From Sepiola atlantica (lineage: Eukaryota; Mollusca; Cephalopoda; Sepiida; Sepiolidae), in NCBI GenBank assembly GCA_963556195.1, contig OY744551.1:6654343-6718342 (forward strand): 64,000 bases of DNA. Direction: 5' to 3'. The translations under genes and the position numbers were made by a program. The notes below the pieces were generated by a model, which worked only from the letters and a program-made list of their open reading frames with translations, searched no databases and was not told the origin of the DNA. Shown one piece after another: positions 42,441-54,458 of this stretch (positions are counted from its first letter, which is position 1; the number at the start of each line of letters is the position of its first letter).

Positions 42441-43420
42441 TACATATATATATATATATATAAGGGTAAGGGAGATTGCTATTTATGCCTGATTCAAAAG
42501 TATAACAGCTAAATACTCTGCGTTTTCAGTTTTATTGCTTTTAATTAAGTCATTAATAAACAAATGAATAAATTTGCGAACTTCTATTCAAAATGCATTT
42601 CTTTTGCAGAATTATCCCCCCCTTGCATGGAATCGTATTATAAGATTGAACGAGCGAGTGACTCATCGTGGTTTGCTAAAAAAACAAAAAATAAATAAGA
42701 TAAAAAATAAAATGTCTTTATATCGCCAAAATCTGAATATTAGTAATGAAATCAAAATCCCTTTTTTAAATTTCCAGTAATTCGCTTTGTTTATTTTAAG
42801 TTTTTTTTTTTAATTATTATTTTTTTTTATATCTGGATTAATAAAAATTTCCGAATGTGTCTTCCTTACACTTGGCTTTGATAAATACACATTTAATAAA
42901 TATTTTTCGGATGGAATTAAAAATATATTCAATGGGATATTTATTGAAATAAAAAATGTGAAAACTATAACGAATTTAAAAAAAAATATTTAAATAACCA
43001 TTACGAGTTTCTTAGCAGACAATTTATTCATTTTTTATGAATCAGATGATCTTATCGTTTGGTTTCATCAATATATTTCTATTTAGAATTATTTTCTAGA
43101 AAGACATCAAGTACCACGTGAAGGTTGCCAACATCCTAAGTGTAAGTGTGTCTGTTGAAATAGCTGGATTCGAACTTGGCACCTCCAGGTTCTCAGTCAA
43201 CGTCTCATCACACACAATTTTACGCACGTTTTTTTTTTATTCATTTCGGCTACATTGAAATGCTTCAACTGTTCTCTGTATTAATAACACTAAAGATTTC
43301 GCGTGTCTGTGTGTTTCTCGCCTATGCGTAACATTAATAAATACACATTTAATTGTTTTTCCATTCGACTCGAATGTTTAATTCGAGGGGTAAAAAAATT
43401 GTGAAATCTCGTGTGAATCT
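42441..43420. other. AT-rich spacer
   Basis: No tandem array and no convincing gene. GGATTCGAACTTGGCACC at 43169 looks like a minus-strand B box of an old SINE. Confidence 0.35.
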
Positions 43421-43423
43421 AAG

Positions 43424-43625
43424 CGGATCTTTCGGAATCTTTGGAATCTCATAGCATCATCTGGGATCATTCGAAATCTTCCTGAATCATCTGGAATCGT
43501 TCGGCGTCCTTTGTAATCCTTCTGAATCATTAGGAATTTTGTGGATTCATACAGAATCTTCTGAATCTTCTGAATTTTCTGAATCTTCAGAATCTTCTGG
43601 AATCTCTTAGAATCTTTTAGAATTT
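43424..43625. repeat. Degenerate (GGAATCTTC)n repeat
   Basis: GGAATCTT/GAATCATCT/GAATCTTCT phrases recur about 20 times with drift. Confidence 0.8.
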
Positions 43626-43804
43626 TAAAAAAAATTTCTGAATGTTTTAATCTTATTGAAAAAAGTGAATGCCCTTTGTTTTTTAATAGGAAAAATCAAT
43701 CACGAAACAATCGTCGAAATTGCACCCCATAACCACCACCGTCACAGTATTTTATCTAATCCTTTTTCTTTTTTCTTTTAATCTAATCTCTTGAATACTG
43801 TTCT

Positions 43805-44705
43805 CACATATGGGGAGGTGGCGCTTTTGCTGCCATCTATGGAGAGGTGCCGCTCAGAGAACCAATTTCTGCCTTGACAGAGTCCAAAACCGACTTCGAA
43901 ATCTAGTGGGCGATGTCCTCTTCTCTCCCCTACAGTCACTCTCTCACAGAAGAGATTTTGCTAGTCTTTCTTTGCTCCCCACTGTCCTAGTTTAAATAAA
44001 CGGCTCTCCCCTAGACTTGAAATGGAAATATTACATCAAATATGTTGCTAAGACCGCTGGAAAAATGGTTGGATCATTCCACCGCTCTAGAAGGTATCTC
44101 ACACCCGATGCCATCCTCTACCTGTACAAGACTCAAACACGTCCTAAGATGGAGTACTGCTGCCACATGTGGGGAGGTGCCGCTCAGAGCTCCCCTTTCC
44201 TGCCTTGACAGAGTACAAAATCGACTTCGAAATCTAGTGGGGGATGTCCTCTTCTCTTCCCTACAGTCACTCTCTCACAGAAGAGATTTTGCTAGTCTTT
44301 CTTTGCTCTACCGTCATTTTGATGACAGGTGCTCGACTAAGCTCAAATCTATGATCCCCCTTTGTAAAACATTCACAATAAGAACCTGACTAGCTACTAC
44401 CACTGTCAATGATCCCCCTTTCTCCTTCTGTGTGCCCAAGACGAAATGAACCTTCCATGGGCAGAGTTTATTTCCTAGAACTGCCCGTCTGTGGAACATA
44501 GTGCCTCGAGCCAGCTTCCCAGCCGACTACAACATAGTCGTCTTCAAGTCAAATTTAAGCAAGTTCTTGTTTTACTTCCCAGTAAATAATCATTGTTTGC
44601 CCTGCTACAACCATCGTGTCGGTGAATACGGTGTTGTCTCACCATCCACCGGTCACCTCTTTAACCCTTATCCTCGAGTGGCCTTTGGGCCTTGATAAGC
44701 GGTGA
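43805..44705 (+). pseudogene. Jockey-like LINE 3' end
   Basis: Plus frames give RSRRYLTPDAILYLYKTQTR, PKMEYCCHMWGGAAQS, LDRVQNRLRNLVGD, LSHRRDFASLSLLYR, then (shifted) VPRASFPADYNIVVFKSNLSK and CLPCYNHRVGEYGVVSPSTG. A partial duplicate of the MWGG-to-SLSLL part precedes it at 43805-43990. It ends in a GGTGACC...A8 tail. Frameshifts break it. Confidence 0.75.
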
Positions 44706-45245
44706 CCTTTTTTGTAAAAAAAAATCTAGAGTAAACAAAGCAACAAATAACGGAACACTTCAATTCCTGTGTTTGAGGAAGTATTTCCATTATAGTTTGT
44801 GTATTTATCGACTATAATTTAATCCGAAGACATTAGGGTGTTTAAACAGATACCAATTACAAGTTCGAGAGTTCAGTTATAAATTAACTTTTCGTATTTT
44901 TTTAGAGACATAAAATATAATACTAATGATACTTGAAGTAAATATAAGCTTGTCAAAATTCTTATAAACGATTCTCCGTAAGAAAATCTTTTAGCAAATG
45001 AGGTTTAACATGTATAACTGATGAACCGTCGTCTCTCTAAAGTTGTATTTGTTTTATATAATTCTCTTCAGAATAAAATAAAGAGCTTTTACCATCGAAA
45101 TATTGATGATGATGATGATGATAGAAAAGAGAGAATACCTTGACTATTATATTCTATTTCGTTTCTGAGTTTTTTTTAAATGAGGATTGATAATTTGTAT
45201 AATTTTGATTATTCGGACTACCGCTTTTATCTTGAGTGTTATTCT
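44706..45245. other. AT-rich spacer
   Basis: Only a short (GAT)n run at 45104-45122 stands out. Confidence 0.4.
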
Positions 45246-45287
45246 CACGACGTTTCGGCCGCTGTAATATCCGGCCTTCTTCAGGTG
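45246..45287 (-). ncRNA. Hammerhead ribozyme with minimal stem III
   Basis: On minus: stem I CAC/GTG, CTGAAGA, stem II GGCCG/CGGCC, GAAA, ACGTC with cleavage after C. Stems I and III are very short. Confidence 0.5.
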
Positions 45288-45394
45288 TATCGTTTCGAAC
45301 TTTTCGGGAATGTAAAGTTTCGCTCGAGCGTCGAACACTCTCGACAACAATGACACTCGCCCCTGCTTCTCGGGTAAGTTTACGTTAATTTCAA

Positions 45395-45456
45395 TTACTA
45401 TCTGCGGCGATTTCTCGCGGCTGCGTGGGCATAGACATAGGCTCGTCTTTCTAGAC

Positions 45457-45511
<55 letters not shown>

Positions 45512-45720
45512 TGTAAATAGTTTTTTTACATATTAAAGTGTGTTTGTACCTACTGACGACATTGTTTCGTGTTTTTTTTTAAAACTTAATCAGTGCAGGA
45601 GTTGCGGTTGCAGGCGGTCGCATTGAATCGAACGCAGTTCGTAGATTCGGTCTAAATTCACGAGCCTAACGTGTATGCCCACGCGACCGTGAGAAATCGT
45701 CACATACCGTATATATATAT
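45395..45720. repeat. Inverted repeat around (TA)n
   Basis: CGATTTCTCGCGGCTGCGTG, GGCATAGACATAGGCTCG on the left has a diverged inverted copy at 45655-45710. The (TA)n 45461-45510 lies between. Confidence 0.5.
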
Positions 45721-45828
45721 ATTCTGATCAGATTCACGAGTTTGACAGAAAGATTCCCGAGTTCGAAAAGATACACCTGAAGAACTCGGCAATATTTCCG
45801 TCGAACTCGGGAATCTGGACGGAATTTC

Positions 45829-46304
45829 GTGTACTCTTATTCTTTCTCTTTGTCAATCTGCCTCACTTATCTTTCTTTCTTTTTTTCTCACCATATATCT
45901 GTGTCTGTATCCTTTCTCTCTTTTCCTCATTCTGTTTCTTTCTTTCTTTCTCGTTCGCTCTCTCCTATACTCCCTTTCTATCTTCCTCCTTTAATCTCTG
46001 CCTCTTTCTTTCTTTCTTTTTCTCTTTCTTTACTCGTTTCTCCCTTTCTCTCTCTCTTTTGTGTAACTTTTCTCTTTCTCTCTGTTTCTCTCTATCTCTT
46101 TCTCTCTCTCTCTCTCTTTCTCTCTCTCTATATATATATATATCTTTCTCTCTATCTCTTTCTCTCTCTCTCTCTTTCTCTCTCTCTCTATATATATATA
46201 TCTTTCTCTCTTTCTCTTTCTATCTCTCTCTATATATCTATCTCTCTGTCTCTTTCTCTCTTTCTCTCTTTCTCTCTCTCTCTCTTTCTCTTTCTCTATC
46301 TCTT

Positions 46305-46375
<71 letters not shown>

Positions 46376-46382
46376 TTCCTTC

Positions 46383-46413
<31 letters not shown>

Positions 46414-46724
46414 CTCTCTCTCTTTCTCTCTCTCTATCTCTCTCTTACTCTATTTCTCTTCCTTTCTGTCTCTCTCTCTTTCTCTTTCTCTCTCTCTCTC
46501 TCTTTATCTCTCTATCTCTCTCTTTCTCTCTCTCTTTCTCTCTCTCTATCTCTCTCTTACTCTATTTCTCTTCCTCTCTGTCTCTTTCTCTCTCTTTCCC
46601 TCTCTCTCCTCTCACTCTCACTCTGGCCATCGTTATCTCTATCTTGTGTCTTATTCGCTCTCCCTCTTTTGTACTCCCCATCCACCCCTCTCTCTCTCTC
46701 TATCTCTCTTTCTCTCCTTCTCTA

Positions 46725-46755
<31 letters not shown>

Positions 46756-46763
46756 TTCTCTCT
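45829..46763. repeat. CT-rich low-complexity tract
   Basis: CTCTTT/CTCTCT repeat with short TATA blocks. Frames of 342 and 239 codons (FSLSLSLS) are artefacts of the missing stop codons in CT repeat. Confidence 0.95.
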
Positions 46764-47430
46764 AATAAACACTCTTGATGATAACGTGTTATTTCTTCTT
46801 GTTATTATGATTTTGCTATTTGTTCTTTTGTGGCTGTCCATTTGCAAAAGTACATGACCTGTTTCGGAACCTGTCGTCTCTCGGTTTCGTTGCTAATTGA
46901 AAACCAGAAGGGTCACTGGTTCGGACGGTGGTGTCGACAACTAGAATATCTCATATAAGTCCTTCAGGATCGCGGAAGACGAAACTTTAAACGAAGGCGA
47001 CAAGCGCTTCCCCCAGCTTCATTGTGCCGACATGGAGTGGTCCATGTTGCGCGTCAACTGTGTCAAGACGAATCTGCCACTAAAAGCCCCACCTACACCC
47101 CACCCAGCCCGTTGGTCTATTCTCTTGACGCATCGGACATCAAATACATTAAACTCAAAACCTACTTCTTTAATTCACAAGGTAACCCAAGCTAACCATA
47201 ACTCTAACCCTAACCCTAACCCAAGCTAACCCCTACAAAAGCGCCATACCGTATTAACGAAATTAAGAATTTCCTGTGTGATCCACGAGAACCGATGACA
47301 TCTCTAACGTTTCGCTAGATTAATCTATTTCCACCGTGTAATTTCTTTTTCAGCATTTTACTTCAGTGTAAGCCCTCAGAAATCAAGGGCCCCTCTCTGG
47401 TGCTAACCCTTTAATTGCATATGAGATCAT
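46764..47430. other. Spacer with a short telomere-like run
   Basis: Unclassified sequence. 47196-47232 contains CTAACCCTAACCCTAACCC. No gene. Confidence 0.45.
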
Positions 47431-47439
47431 TTTTACCAA

Positions 47440-48640
47440 AAAGTCACCACTTGTCAAGGCCCAAAAGCCACTCGAGGATGAGGGTTAATAAGATGGATCG
47501 ATTGTCAGTTGAATGATGAAAAATATTATGAGAGCATTTTTGATACTAATAAGTCACCACTTATCAAGGCTAAAAGCCACTCGAGGATAAGGGTTAATGA
47601 GATGGATGGATTGTCAGTTGAATGATGAAGAATATTATGAGAGGATTTTTATACTAATGAGTCACCACTTATCAAGACCCAAAGGTCACTTATCAAGTGG
47701 ATGTTAGACAACACCTTGATAGTTGATAATTATTGTACATTTTTGGCAGAATTTGATCATGTATTAGAACAGCTTAACAAAAATTTGTTTACATTGGACT
47801 TGAAGATGGTAATGTTGTAGTCAGTTGGGAAGCAGCCCGCGGTATTGAGTTCCACAGGCATGCCGTTCTTTGCTCATGAAAGTTTCGTTTAGTTTTAACC
47901 ACAGAGGGAGAGAAAGATAAAATGTTCGACAGCGGTTGTAGCTAGACGAGTTTATAGCTCAGCCAAGCACCTGCCAGAAAAATAACGATAGAGTAGAGAA
48001 AGACTAGGAACCTCTCTTCTGTGAGCTAAAAAGGTTGTAGGGTTGAGAAGAGGACATCGCCCAGTAGATTTCAGATGTGGCAACAGTACCTCCTCGATCT
48101 TAGAACATATTTGACTCTTCTGCACACATCTCCATATTCTGTCCAGATTTAATCTTCCTCTGAGGTCATCAGATCTAAGCCTATCTTTAAGACTAACATT
48201 ACACATTCATTGTATCATTCGTGTATCCTTTCGCCTACTAGATTTCGAAGTTGGTTTTGTACTCTGTGCAGGCAGGAAAAGGGTGCTCTGAACAGCACCT
48301 CCCCAGATGTGGCAACAGTACCTCCCCATCTTAGGACATATTTGACTCTTATATAGGTAGAGGATTGAGTCAGCAGTGAGGTACTTTCATGAGTGGTAGA
48401 ATTATCTAACCATTTTTCCAGCCGTTTTTGGCAACCCTAACCCTAACCTAACCTCCCTAGATATGGCAACAGTACCTGCCCATCTTAGGGTGTATTTAGT
48501 TCTTATAACGGTAGAGGATTGCGTCCGGAGTAAGATACGTTTTAGGGAGTGGTAGAATGATCCAATCATTTTTCCAGCGACTTTAGTTGTAAGTCTTCCA
48601 TTTCATGCCAGGAGTGAAGACTAGTCCCAGACGCTTGTCA
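47440..48640 (-). pseudogene. Jockey-like LINE 3' end with triplicated 3' UTR
   Basis: On minus, frames decode broken RT C-terminus (AHRREVPSLSLLYRYF, LVG, CCHIW-like). The terminal sequence TCACCACTT.TCAAGGC...AGCCACTCGAGGAT..GGGTTAAT appears three times in tandem (47444, 47551, 47661). Additional CCTCCCCAGATGTGGCAACAG blocks at 48295 and 48455 show internal duplications. Confidence 0.65.
48430..48452. repeat. Short telomere-like run
   Basis: CAACCCTAACCCTAACCTAA within the LINE remnant. Confidence 0.6.
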
Positions 48641-49370
48641 AAACAGAGAGCTTCCTCAAGACGAGAGTCATTCATTTTAATTGGGACCAGTACGGGATCA
48701 GAGCGTTGCTGGTGAAAAGAGAGAAGTTTGTTTTTAGATGTGCGAGTTTTCAATCAAGATTCTTCTCTATCTTTTTAATGTTGAGTAAGTAAAACGGTGA
48801 AGAACATTACTATTTCTCTCCTACATTGATCACATAACTATGCCATAGTTTATCTTCCTTGTGGTCCTTTCTTGGTTTCGCCGGATTACAGGACACACAT
48901 TCATCTGGTCTGGTGGGTACCCAGCTTAGTGCTATTACGTGGAGTAAAATCACCACAAGAACGTGCATCATAATATCGTATTAGCCAGTGCGTAACCATG
49001 CCGAAGAGATCTTACTTTACTTATGATTCGAATACTATTTGATTTAGAATATTTGGTCGGGGTTTATATGCAGGGTTACGTATGACCATGTCAGATTATC
49101 ATGACAAACCACCGTATAAGGAAACCAAAGACACTCGGTGCTAGTGTCTAGTTAGCATTCAACTCCTCTCTTTTATGTCACTTTACTTCAGTCAAAGTTC
49201 TCAAAAATCATATATTAGATACATAGATATTCAAATATTCCATCAAAGTTCGCTTTACATTTCAAACGTTGAGTTAATAAACAGGTTAAGAAGATAAACT
49301 ATCTTCTCCTTAATTGACCAGTAAAGTGTGTTACAGTATATCTTTTTTCTTGTATCTTGGTCTTATCGGA
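48641..49370. other. Spacer, possibly LINE-derived
   Basis: Two passages (48810-48920 and 49310-49400) share ACAGTATATC.T..TTG, GGTC.T and CGGATT.CAGGACA.., a diverged duplication probably within the LINE family. No gene. Confidence 0.4.
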
Positions 49371-49429
49371 TTCCAGGACAAGAATTCATCTAGTCTGGTG
49401 GAGTATCACTAGAATCTGGAGAGAGGCCA

Positions 49430-50030
49430 TTCAGAGGACACTATCTCGCATTGACAGAGTACAAAAACGACTTCGCAATCTAGTGGTGGGGGGGGGGTAA
49501 TCTCTTCGCTTTTCTACGGTCCCTTTCTTACTGAAGAGAGGTTGATAGTCTTTCTCTCCTCTCTCGCTATTTCCATAGTAGGTGCTTGACTGTAGCCCAA
49601 TCTCTGGTTTCTACAATGTAAAACATTCACATCAAGCACTCGTGTACCTAGAGTTTTGATGATTTTCGAAAAAGTACCTGCCTCCTGATGCAATTCTCTA
49701 CCTATATGAGAGTCAGATACGCCCTAAGATGCAGCATCCAGGGAAATGCGCTTATATGATCCTTTATTTCCTTGACAGAGTCCAAAATCGACTTCGCTAT
49801 CTAGTGGGAAGAAAAGACCCCTTCTCTTCTCTGCAACCTATTTCTCACAGAAGACATGTTGTTAGTCATTCTTTATATGTTGCAGGTTATTTACTGAGAT
49901 TAATCTCTGTCCCCTCACCTGTAAAACATTCACAGCAAAAACTCGACTTCCTTCGTCAAAATTATGTTTCCTCCGAGTATCTGCATTCTTCATCGGGAAT
50001 AATTAAAAAAAAAAAGAAAAAAAACGTGTG
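49430..50030 (+). pseudogene. Jockey-like LINE fragments
   Basis: LDRVQNRLRYLVGRKDPFSS, LQPISHRRHVVSHSL and CC-type motifs in plus frames, preceded by a second similar fragment at 49440-49560 (TTGACAGAGTACAAAAACGAC). Both are truncated and frameshifted. Confidence 0.65.
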
Positions 50031-50344
50031 TGATGTATTAATATGTTAGAAATAAGACGGTCATATGTGTTTAGGGGGAAAGGAAGAGCCTAAGTGTTGT
50101 TTAAATATGTTTAAATACTATTGTTATTTTTAATATGACAATGTAGTAATTGAATTATTTAAGTATACTTATCGGTTAGAGTTTCTGGGCTATCATGGAA
50201 ACACGTCCGTTTTGATTGTGAGAAGTATCGTGTTTATCAAAAACATATATAAAAAAACAATCCCGGTGTTATTATGTATTAGTGTTTTGTGAAGATAGAG
50301 TAATTTTGTATTTTAACTAATATATTTAAAAGTTGTATTCGTGT

Positions 50345-50935
50345 TGTTTTAACTATGTCTAGAGGCTGTTATTATTTTAACTATGTCAAGAGGCTGTTAT
50401 TATTTTAACTATGCCTAGAGGCTGTTATTATTTTAACTATGTCAAGAAGCTGTTATTATTTTAACTATGTCTAGAGGCTGTTATTATTTTTAAATATGTC
50501 TAGAGGCTGTTATTATTTTAACTATGTCTAGAGGCAGTTATTATTTTTAAATATGTCTAGAGGCTGTTATTATTTTAACTATGTCTAGAGGTTGTTATTA
50601 TTTTAACTATGCCTAGAGGCTGTTATTATTTTAACTATGCCTAGAGGCTGTTATTATTTTAACTATGTCTAGAGGCTGTTATTATTTTAACTATGTCTAG
50701 AGGCTGTTATTATTTTAACTATGTCTAGAGGCTGTTATTATTTTAAAATATGTCTAGAGGCTGTTATTATTTTAACTATGTCTAGAGGTTGTTATTATTT
50801 TAACTATGTCTAGAGGCTGTTATTATTTTAACTATGTCAAGAGGCTGTTATTATTTTAACTATGTCCAGAGGCTGTTATTATTTTTAATATGTATAGAGG
50901 CTGTTATTATTTTAACTATGTCTAGAGGCTATGTG
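50345..50935. repeat. 28-bp minisatellite
   Basis: About 21 copies of TTATTATTTTAACTATGTCT followed by AGAGGCTG. Variants: CAAGAGG, GCCTAG, TTTAAATATG. Confidence 0.95.
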
Positions 50936-51740
50936 TATATGTGTTTATTTGATTGTTTACGTAGATACTTGGATTTGGGTACCTAACTTCCAACTTTTGC
51001 TCACAGCCTTGCCTGACTCTTATTACTATGGAGACAATCCCACGACCACCTGTTTCAAAGAAAATCCCAAATTACATTTGATTCACTAACGTCCCACCAG
51101 AGACAGATGTGACACAAGGTCGGGATAAAGTTCGCGCGTTCAAAGAAACTCGCTAGCTCAACCGAAATAAGAATGGTGATTTTCCGCACGGGATCAGTAA
51201 TAAACCAATTCTTTCCCCACAAGCAAATAGTACTACCACTACATATCAAAGTACACCTGTTAGTAATGGTAAACAAGGGGTGGCTTTTCACTCACTAAAG
51301 CTCCCCAACTTTTCCACCCGAAGCACATTAAGGTCATACCCAGGGCCATCATAGTTTGAAATCAATTTGTTGAAATGTAGCATATAGTATATGCATCAAT
51401 TTCTCATTTATTTTAATCAATTCAGTAGCAGTCGTAAACATTGATGCTAAGTAGTTTGATCATACGAAGACCAATCAGACTCCAGGGCGTATTGTCTGGG
51501 AAGATGCATATCCTCGGACTTGACCGAACTACACATTATCTTTATAGAAGTGAGCCTGTAGCCACCGCGGCAGCCCTTGGTTTGTACGATAGAGTAGCAA
51601 GTTGTTCCCTGGTTGGTATGACCTCGCCAATTAGCAGCTGTTCTTTCTTCTATTGGGGAGTTGATACTTTGCTTCCCTCACACTCGCAAATTATCCAGTC
51701 CCCTCTTCCGTTGACACGCATTTTAGAATATTATCCTCAC
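50936..51740. other. Spacer with SINE tail
   Basis: Apart from the SINE tail at 51095-51150, nothing is recognised. A 174-codon plus frame (51441-51965) resembles no known protein and runs into a (TA)n repeat. Confidence 0.4.
51095..51150 (-). mobile_element. Isolated SINE 3' tail
   Basis: On minus: ATCCCGACCTTGTGTCACAT then CTGTCTCTGGTGGGA. It matches the tail of U2-headed copies A, B and D, with no head nearby. Confidence 0.5.
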
Positions 51741-51744
51741 CGCC

Positions 51745-51749
<5 letters not shown>

Positions 51750-51783
<34 letters not shown>

Positions 51784-51786
51784 CAC

Positions 51787-51855
<69 letters not shown>
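51750..51855. repeat. (TA)n microsatellite
   Basis: TA runs with ACATATACACAT breaks. Confidence 0.95.
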
Positions 51856-51859
<4 letters not shown>

Positions 51860-52430
51860 CATGAATCTGTCCTCCTTAATCATATGGTTGGTACAAATAG
51901 TTGTTCCGACTAGTATTCCGATGGGTGTTTTTCGGTTTTTTGAACTACCATTTCAATATCACTGAGGCGTTAGTTATTAACAATTCTCGACCTAGCCTGT
52001 GTTGACAAAAGATGTTGAAACATCAGTTAAAGATCTTTAATGATTCAAATCCACCATAACGTTGAGATTTACCGGTGTTTCTCCTCTCTCAATCGTTTTC
52101 TACAACTAAAACAATGTTCCCCTCATATCTCATTCGATTTCTTTAGATTTTAATTTATCATTCAGACGTTTTCGTCTTAGAGGGTCAGACGATAAGGCTT
52201 TAAAGTAAATTTTAGCAATTTTCGATTTTTTCACCCGTCCATTTCATTGATTAATTTCATCCTACCATTTTGTTGTACGAGTAATCTAGTTATATATATA
52301 TATATATAATTATTTTTTCATTGTTATAATTAATGTTATTTGATATGCAAATTACCATATAATACGGTAGTCTTAATATTATTATTATTTTATTATTATT
52401 ATTTATTTATGTATATATTAGTAAAATATC
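51856..52430. other. AT-rich spacer
   Basis: No recognised element. Small TA and ATT runs at 52292-52310 and 52376-52405. Confidence 0.4.
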
Positions 52431-52807
52431 AAGCTGAATTATTTCGACACTTGATTATTGGGGAAATGGTAGTTTGATCTGTACTATTGGAGAGCCATGA
52501 ATATTATAACTCTCCTGTTTTTAAATCTCCGAAACAGTTACATGGTAAACAGCTGATGATCCCCGTGTTGATATTCGACGCTTAAGATCTCCTGTTTTTG
52601 TTACACTGTTAGATATTTATCCCCCCCATTTTTTTTTAAATTTTATTTACTCATATTTTTTTAATTTATTTATGAATTTTCCAACGAATGTTAAGTCTGC
52701 AATATATTGGATTTAGCTAGTTTCTCTGGGAATTTAAACGGCATTTTACTTTTTTTTTCTTCTTTTTTTTGTTTTTTTTTGTTAAAAAAACTTAAAGCTT
52801 CTTTAGA
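52431..52807 (+). repeat. Dispersed repeat, uninterrupted orientation copy
   Basis: AATGGTAGTTTGATCTGTAC, GAGAGCCATGAAT, CATGGTAAACAGCTGATGAT, CCCCGTGTTGATATT, then GCAATATATTGGATTTAGCTA and TTCTTTAGACTATA. Inverted copies lie at 62112-62400 and 63267-63960. CTGATGATCCCCG looks hammerhead-like but no GAAA follows. Confidence 0.7.
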
Positions 52808-52808
52808 C

Positions 52809-52839
<31 letters not shown>

Positions 52840-52940
52840 GTATATATGTATAAATATATGTATATATGTGTATATATATGTATATATATGTATATATACA
52901 TATATACATATATATATACACACATATATATATATGTATG

Positions 52941-52983
<43 letters not shown>
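52808..52983. repeat. (TA)n/(TATG)n microsatellite
   Basis: TA with regular GTA and CA interruptions, ending in a pure TA run. Confidence 0.95.
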
Positions 52984-52987
<4 letters not shown>

Positions 52988-53755
52988 CTAAAAGTATATT
53001 TTTAGTAGATAGAACCTATAGTGAAATGGTTTAAGCTTAATATACGAGATAGAGCAATTATGAAGATAGATGAAAGAAGAGAGATACACATGTACAGATG
53101 ACAAATTTATTTGAACTTCGATTGTTCAATACAAGGTGTACTCGGTAAAAACATGTTTATTATTATTTCTTTAAGCCAAGGCTTTTCAAAGATTAGCTCT
53201 TCTTATACTTGATTGAAGGCACTACTTAAATTCCCGACTATCTGTGTTTATTTACATGGTTCAACGTCAACTTCTGAAAAAATACTCCCATTCTCGGTCC
53301 ACGGAAGTATTTTAAAATGGCCCGAATTCTCAAAATTAATTCCGAATAAGTGCGTTCAACCTACGCTTGAACTTAACATTTTCCTATTGGATTTACTTCA
53401 TTCTTGAACTTTTTCAACGCTGCCTTCACGAAAACACTTCTTTTCCATCTTTAAATCTCCTTTCACTGGACACCTTATCAACGGACATTCACCAACTGGA
53501 CAGACCCTATATTTTTTACACGCACATTCTCACTCTCCATTACTTAATATTTTTTCAAATTTTGTATTTTGGCTTTTCCACTGCCAACTTATCCATCTAT
53601 GTAATTCCTCTGATGATAAGATTTTAATCTTTGAAAAGCCTTGGCTTAAAGAAAAGAATAATAAACATGTTTTTATCGAGTACACCTTGCACTGAACAAT
53701 CGAAGTTGAAAGAATGTGTTATTCGTACATGTTTATCCCTCTCCTTTCATCTATC

Positions 53756-53756
<1 letters not shown>
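52984..53756 (+). mobile_element. Hammerhead-bearing Penelope-like unit (with empty SINE site)
   Basis: Flanked by (TA)n on both sides. Left edge AACTAAAAGTATA.TTTTAGTAGATA also starts units near 11817 and 40206. 53329-53390 reads continuously through the position where the 34.7 kb copy is interrupted by a U2-SINE. Intact ribozyme at 53604-53654, and a broken inverted half near 53172-53200. Confidence 0.7.
53604..53654 (+). ncRNA. Hammerhead ribozyme
   Basis: ATTCCT, CTGATGA (53610-53616), stem II AAGAT/ATCTT with loop TTTA, GAAA, stem III AGCC/GGCT, cleavage UA, AAGAA. Stem I has a mismatch. Confidence 0.65.
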
Positions 53757-53784
<28 letters not shown>

Positions 53785-53786
<2 letters not shown>

Positions 53787-54290
53787 ATTTTATTCCATTA
53801 GTTGCGACAAAACAAGTTTTGTTTCATTGGTGCAAATAGCGACCAACTCATCGGGCTGGCGATGGAATTCAATTCCATCGCCAGCCCGATGAGTTGGTCG
53901 CTATTTGCACCAATGAAACAAAACTTGTTTTGTCGCAACTTCCATCGCCAGCCCGATGAGTTGGTCGCTATTTGCACCAATGAAACAAAACTTGTTTTGT
54001 CGCAACTTCCATCGCCAGCCCGATGAGTTGGTCGCTATTTGCACCAATGAAACAAAACTTGTTTTGTCGCAACTTCCATCGCCAGCCCGATGAGTTGGTC
54101 GCTATTTGCACCAATGAAACAAAACTTGTTTTGTCGCAACTTCCATCGCCAGCCCGATGAGTTGGTCGCTATTTGCACCAATGAAACAAAACTTGTTTTG
54201 TCGCAACTTCCATCGCCAGCCCGATGAGTTGGTCGCTATTTGCACCAATGAAACAAAACTTGTTTTGTCGCAACTAATGGAATAAAATCA
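53785..54290. mobile_element. Fold-back element made of 67-bp units
   Basis: A 16-bp terminal inverted repeat (TGATTTTATTCCATTA, 53785-53800 and 54275-54290) encloses one inverted 67-bp unit (53801-53867), a 5-bp centre TTCAA, and six identical direct units (53873-53939, 53940-54006, 54007-54073, 54074-54140, 54141-54207, 54208-54274). Each unit runs TTCCATCGCCAGCCCGATGA ... TTGTCGCAAC and includes an internal hairpin ACAAAAC-TT-GTTTTGT. I see no differences among the units. GC content is far above the flanks. The 74-codon frame across it is incidental. Confidence 0.9.
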
Positions 54291-54386
54291 AAAAATATAT
54301 ATATTGCTCTGAATTTTCATTGAGCACTCTCATAAACCCGGTTTCAACTTCCTTCGGATTCATACCCCCTGGATATTTGTAACAAG

Positions 54387-54392
<6 letters not shown>

Positions 54393-54457
<65 letters not shown>
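54393..54457. repeat. (TA)n microsatellite
   Basis: Pure TA run. Confidence 0.95.

Positions 54458-54458
<1 letters not shown>

Noticed and set aside
45829..46857. 342-codon plus open frame
   Set aside because: Pure CT-rich low complexity. Stop codons are rare in such repeat on this strand.
51441..51965. 174-codon plus open frame
   Set aside because: No recognisable motif, and the second half is (TA)n repeat (YIYIYI).
53802..54026. 74-codon frame in the 67-bp array
   Set aside because: Open in several frames and on both strands because the unit happens to lack stops. 67 is not a multiple of three, so the peptide does not repeat in register.
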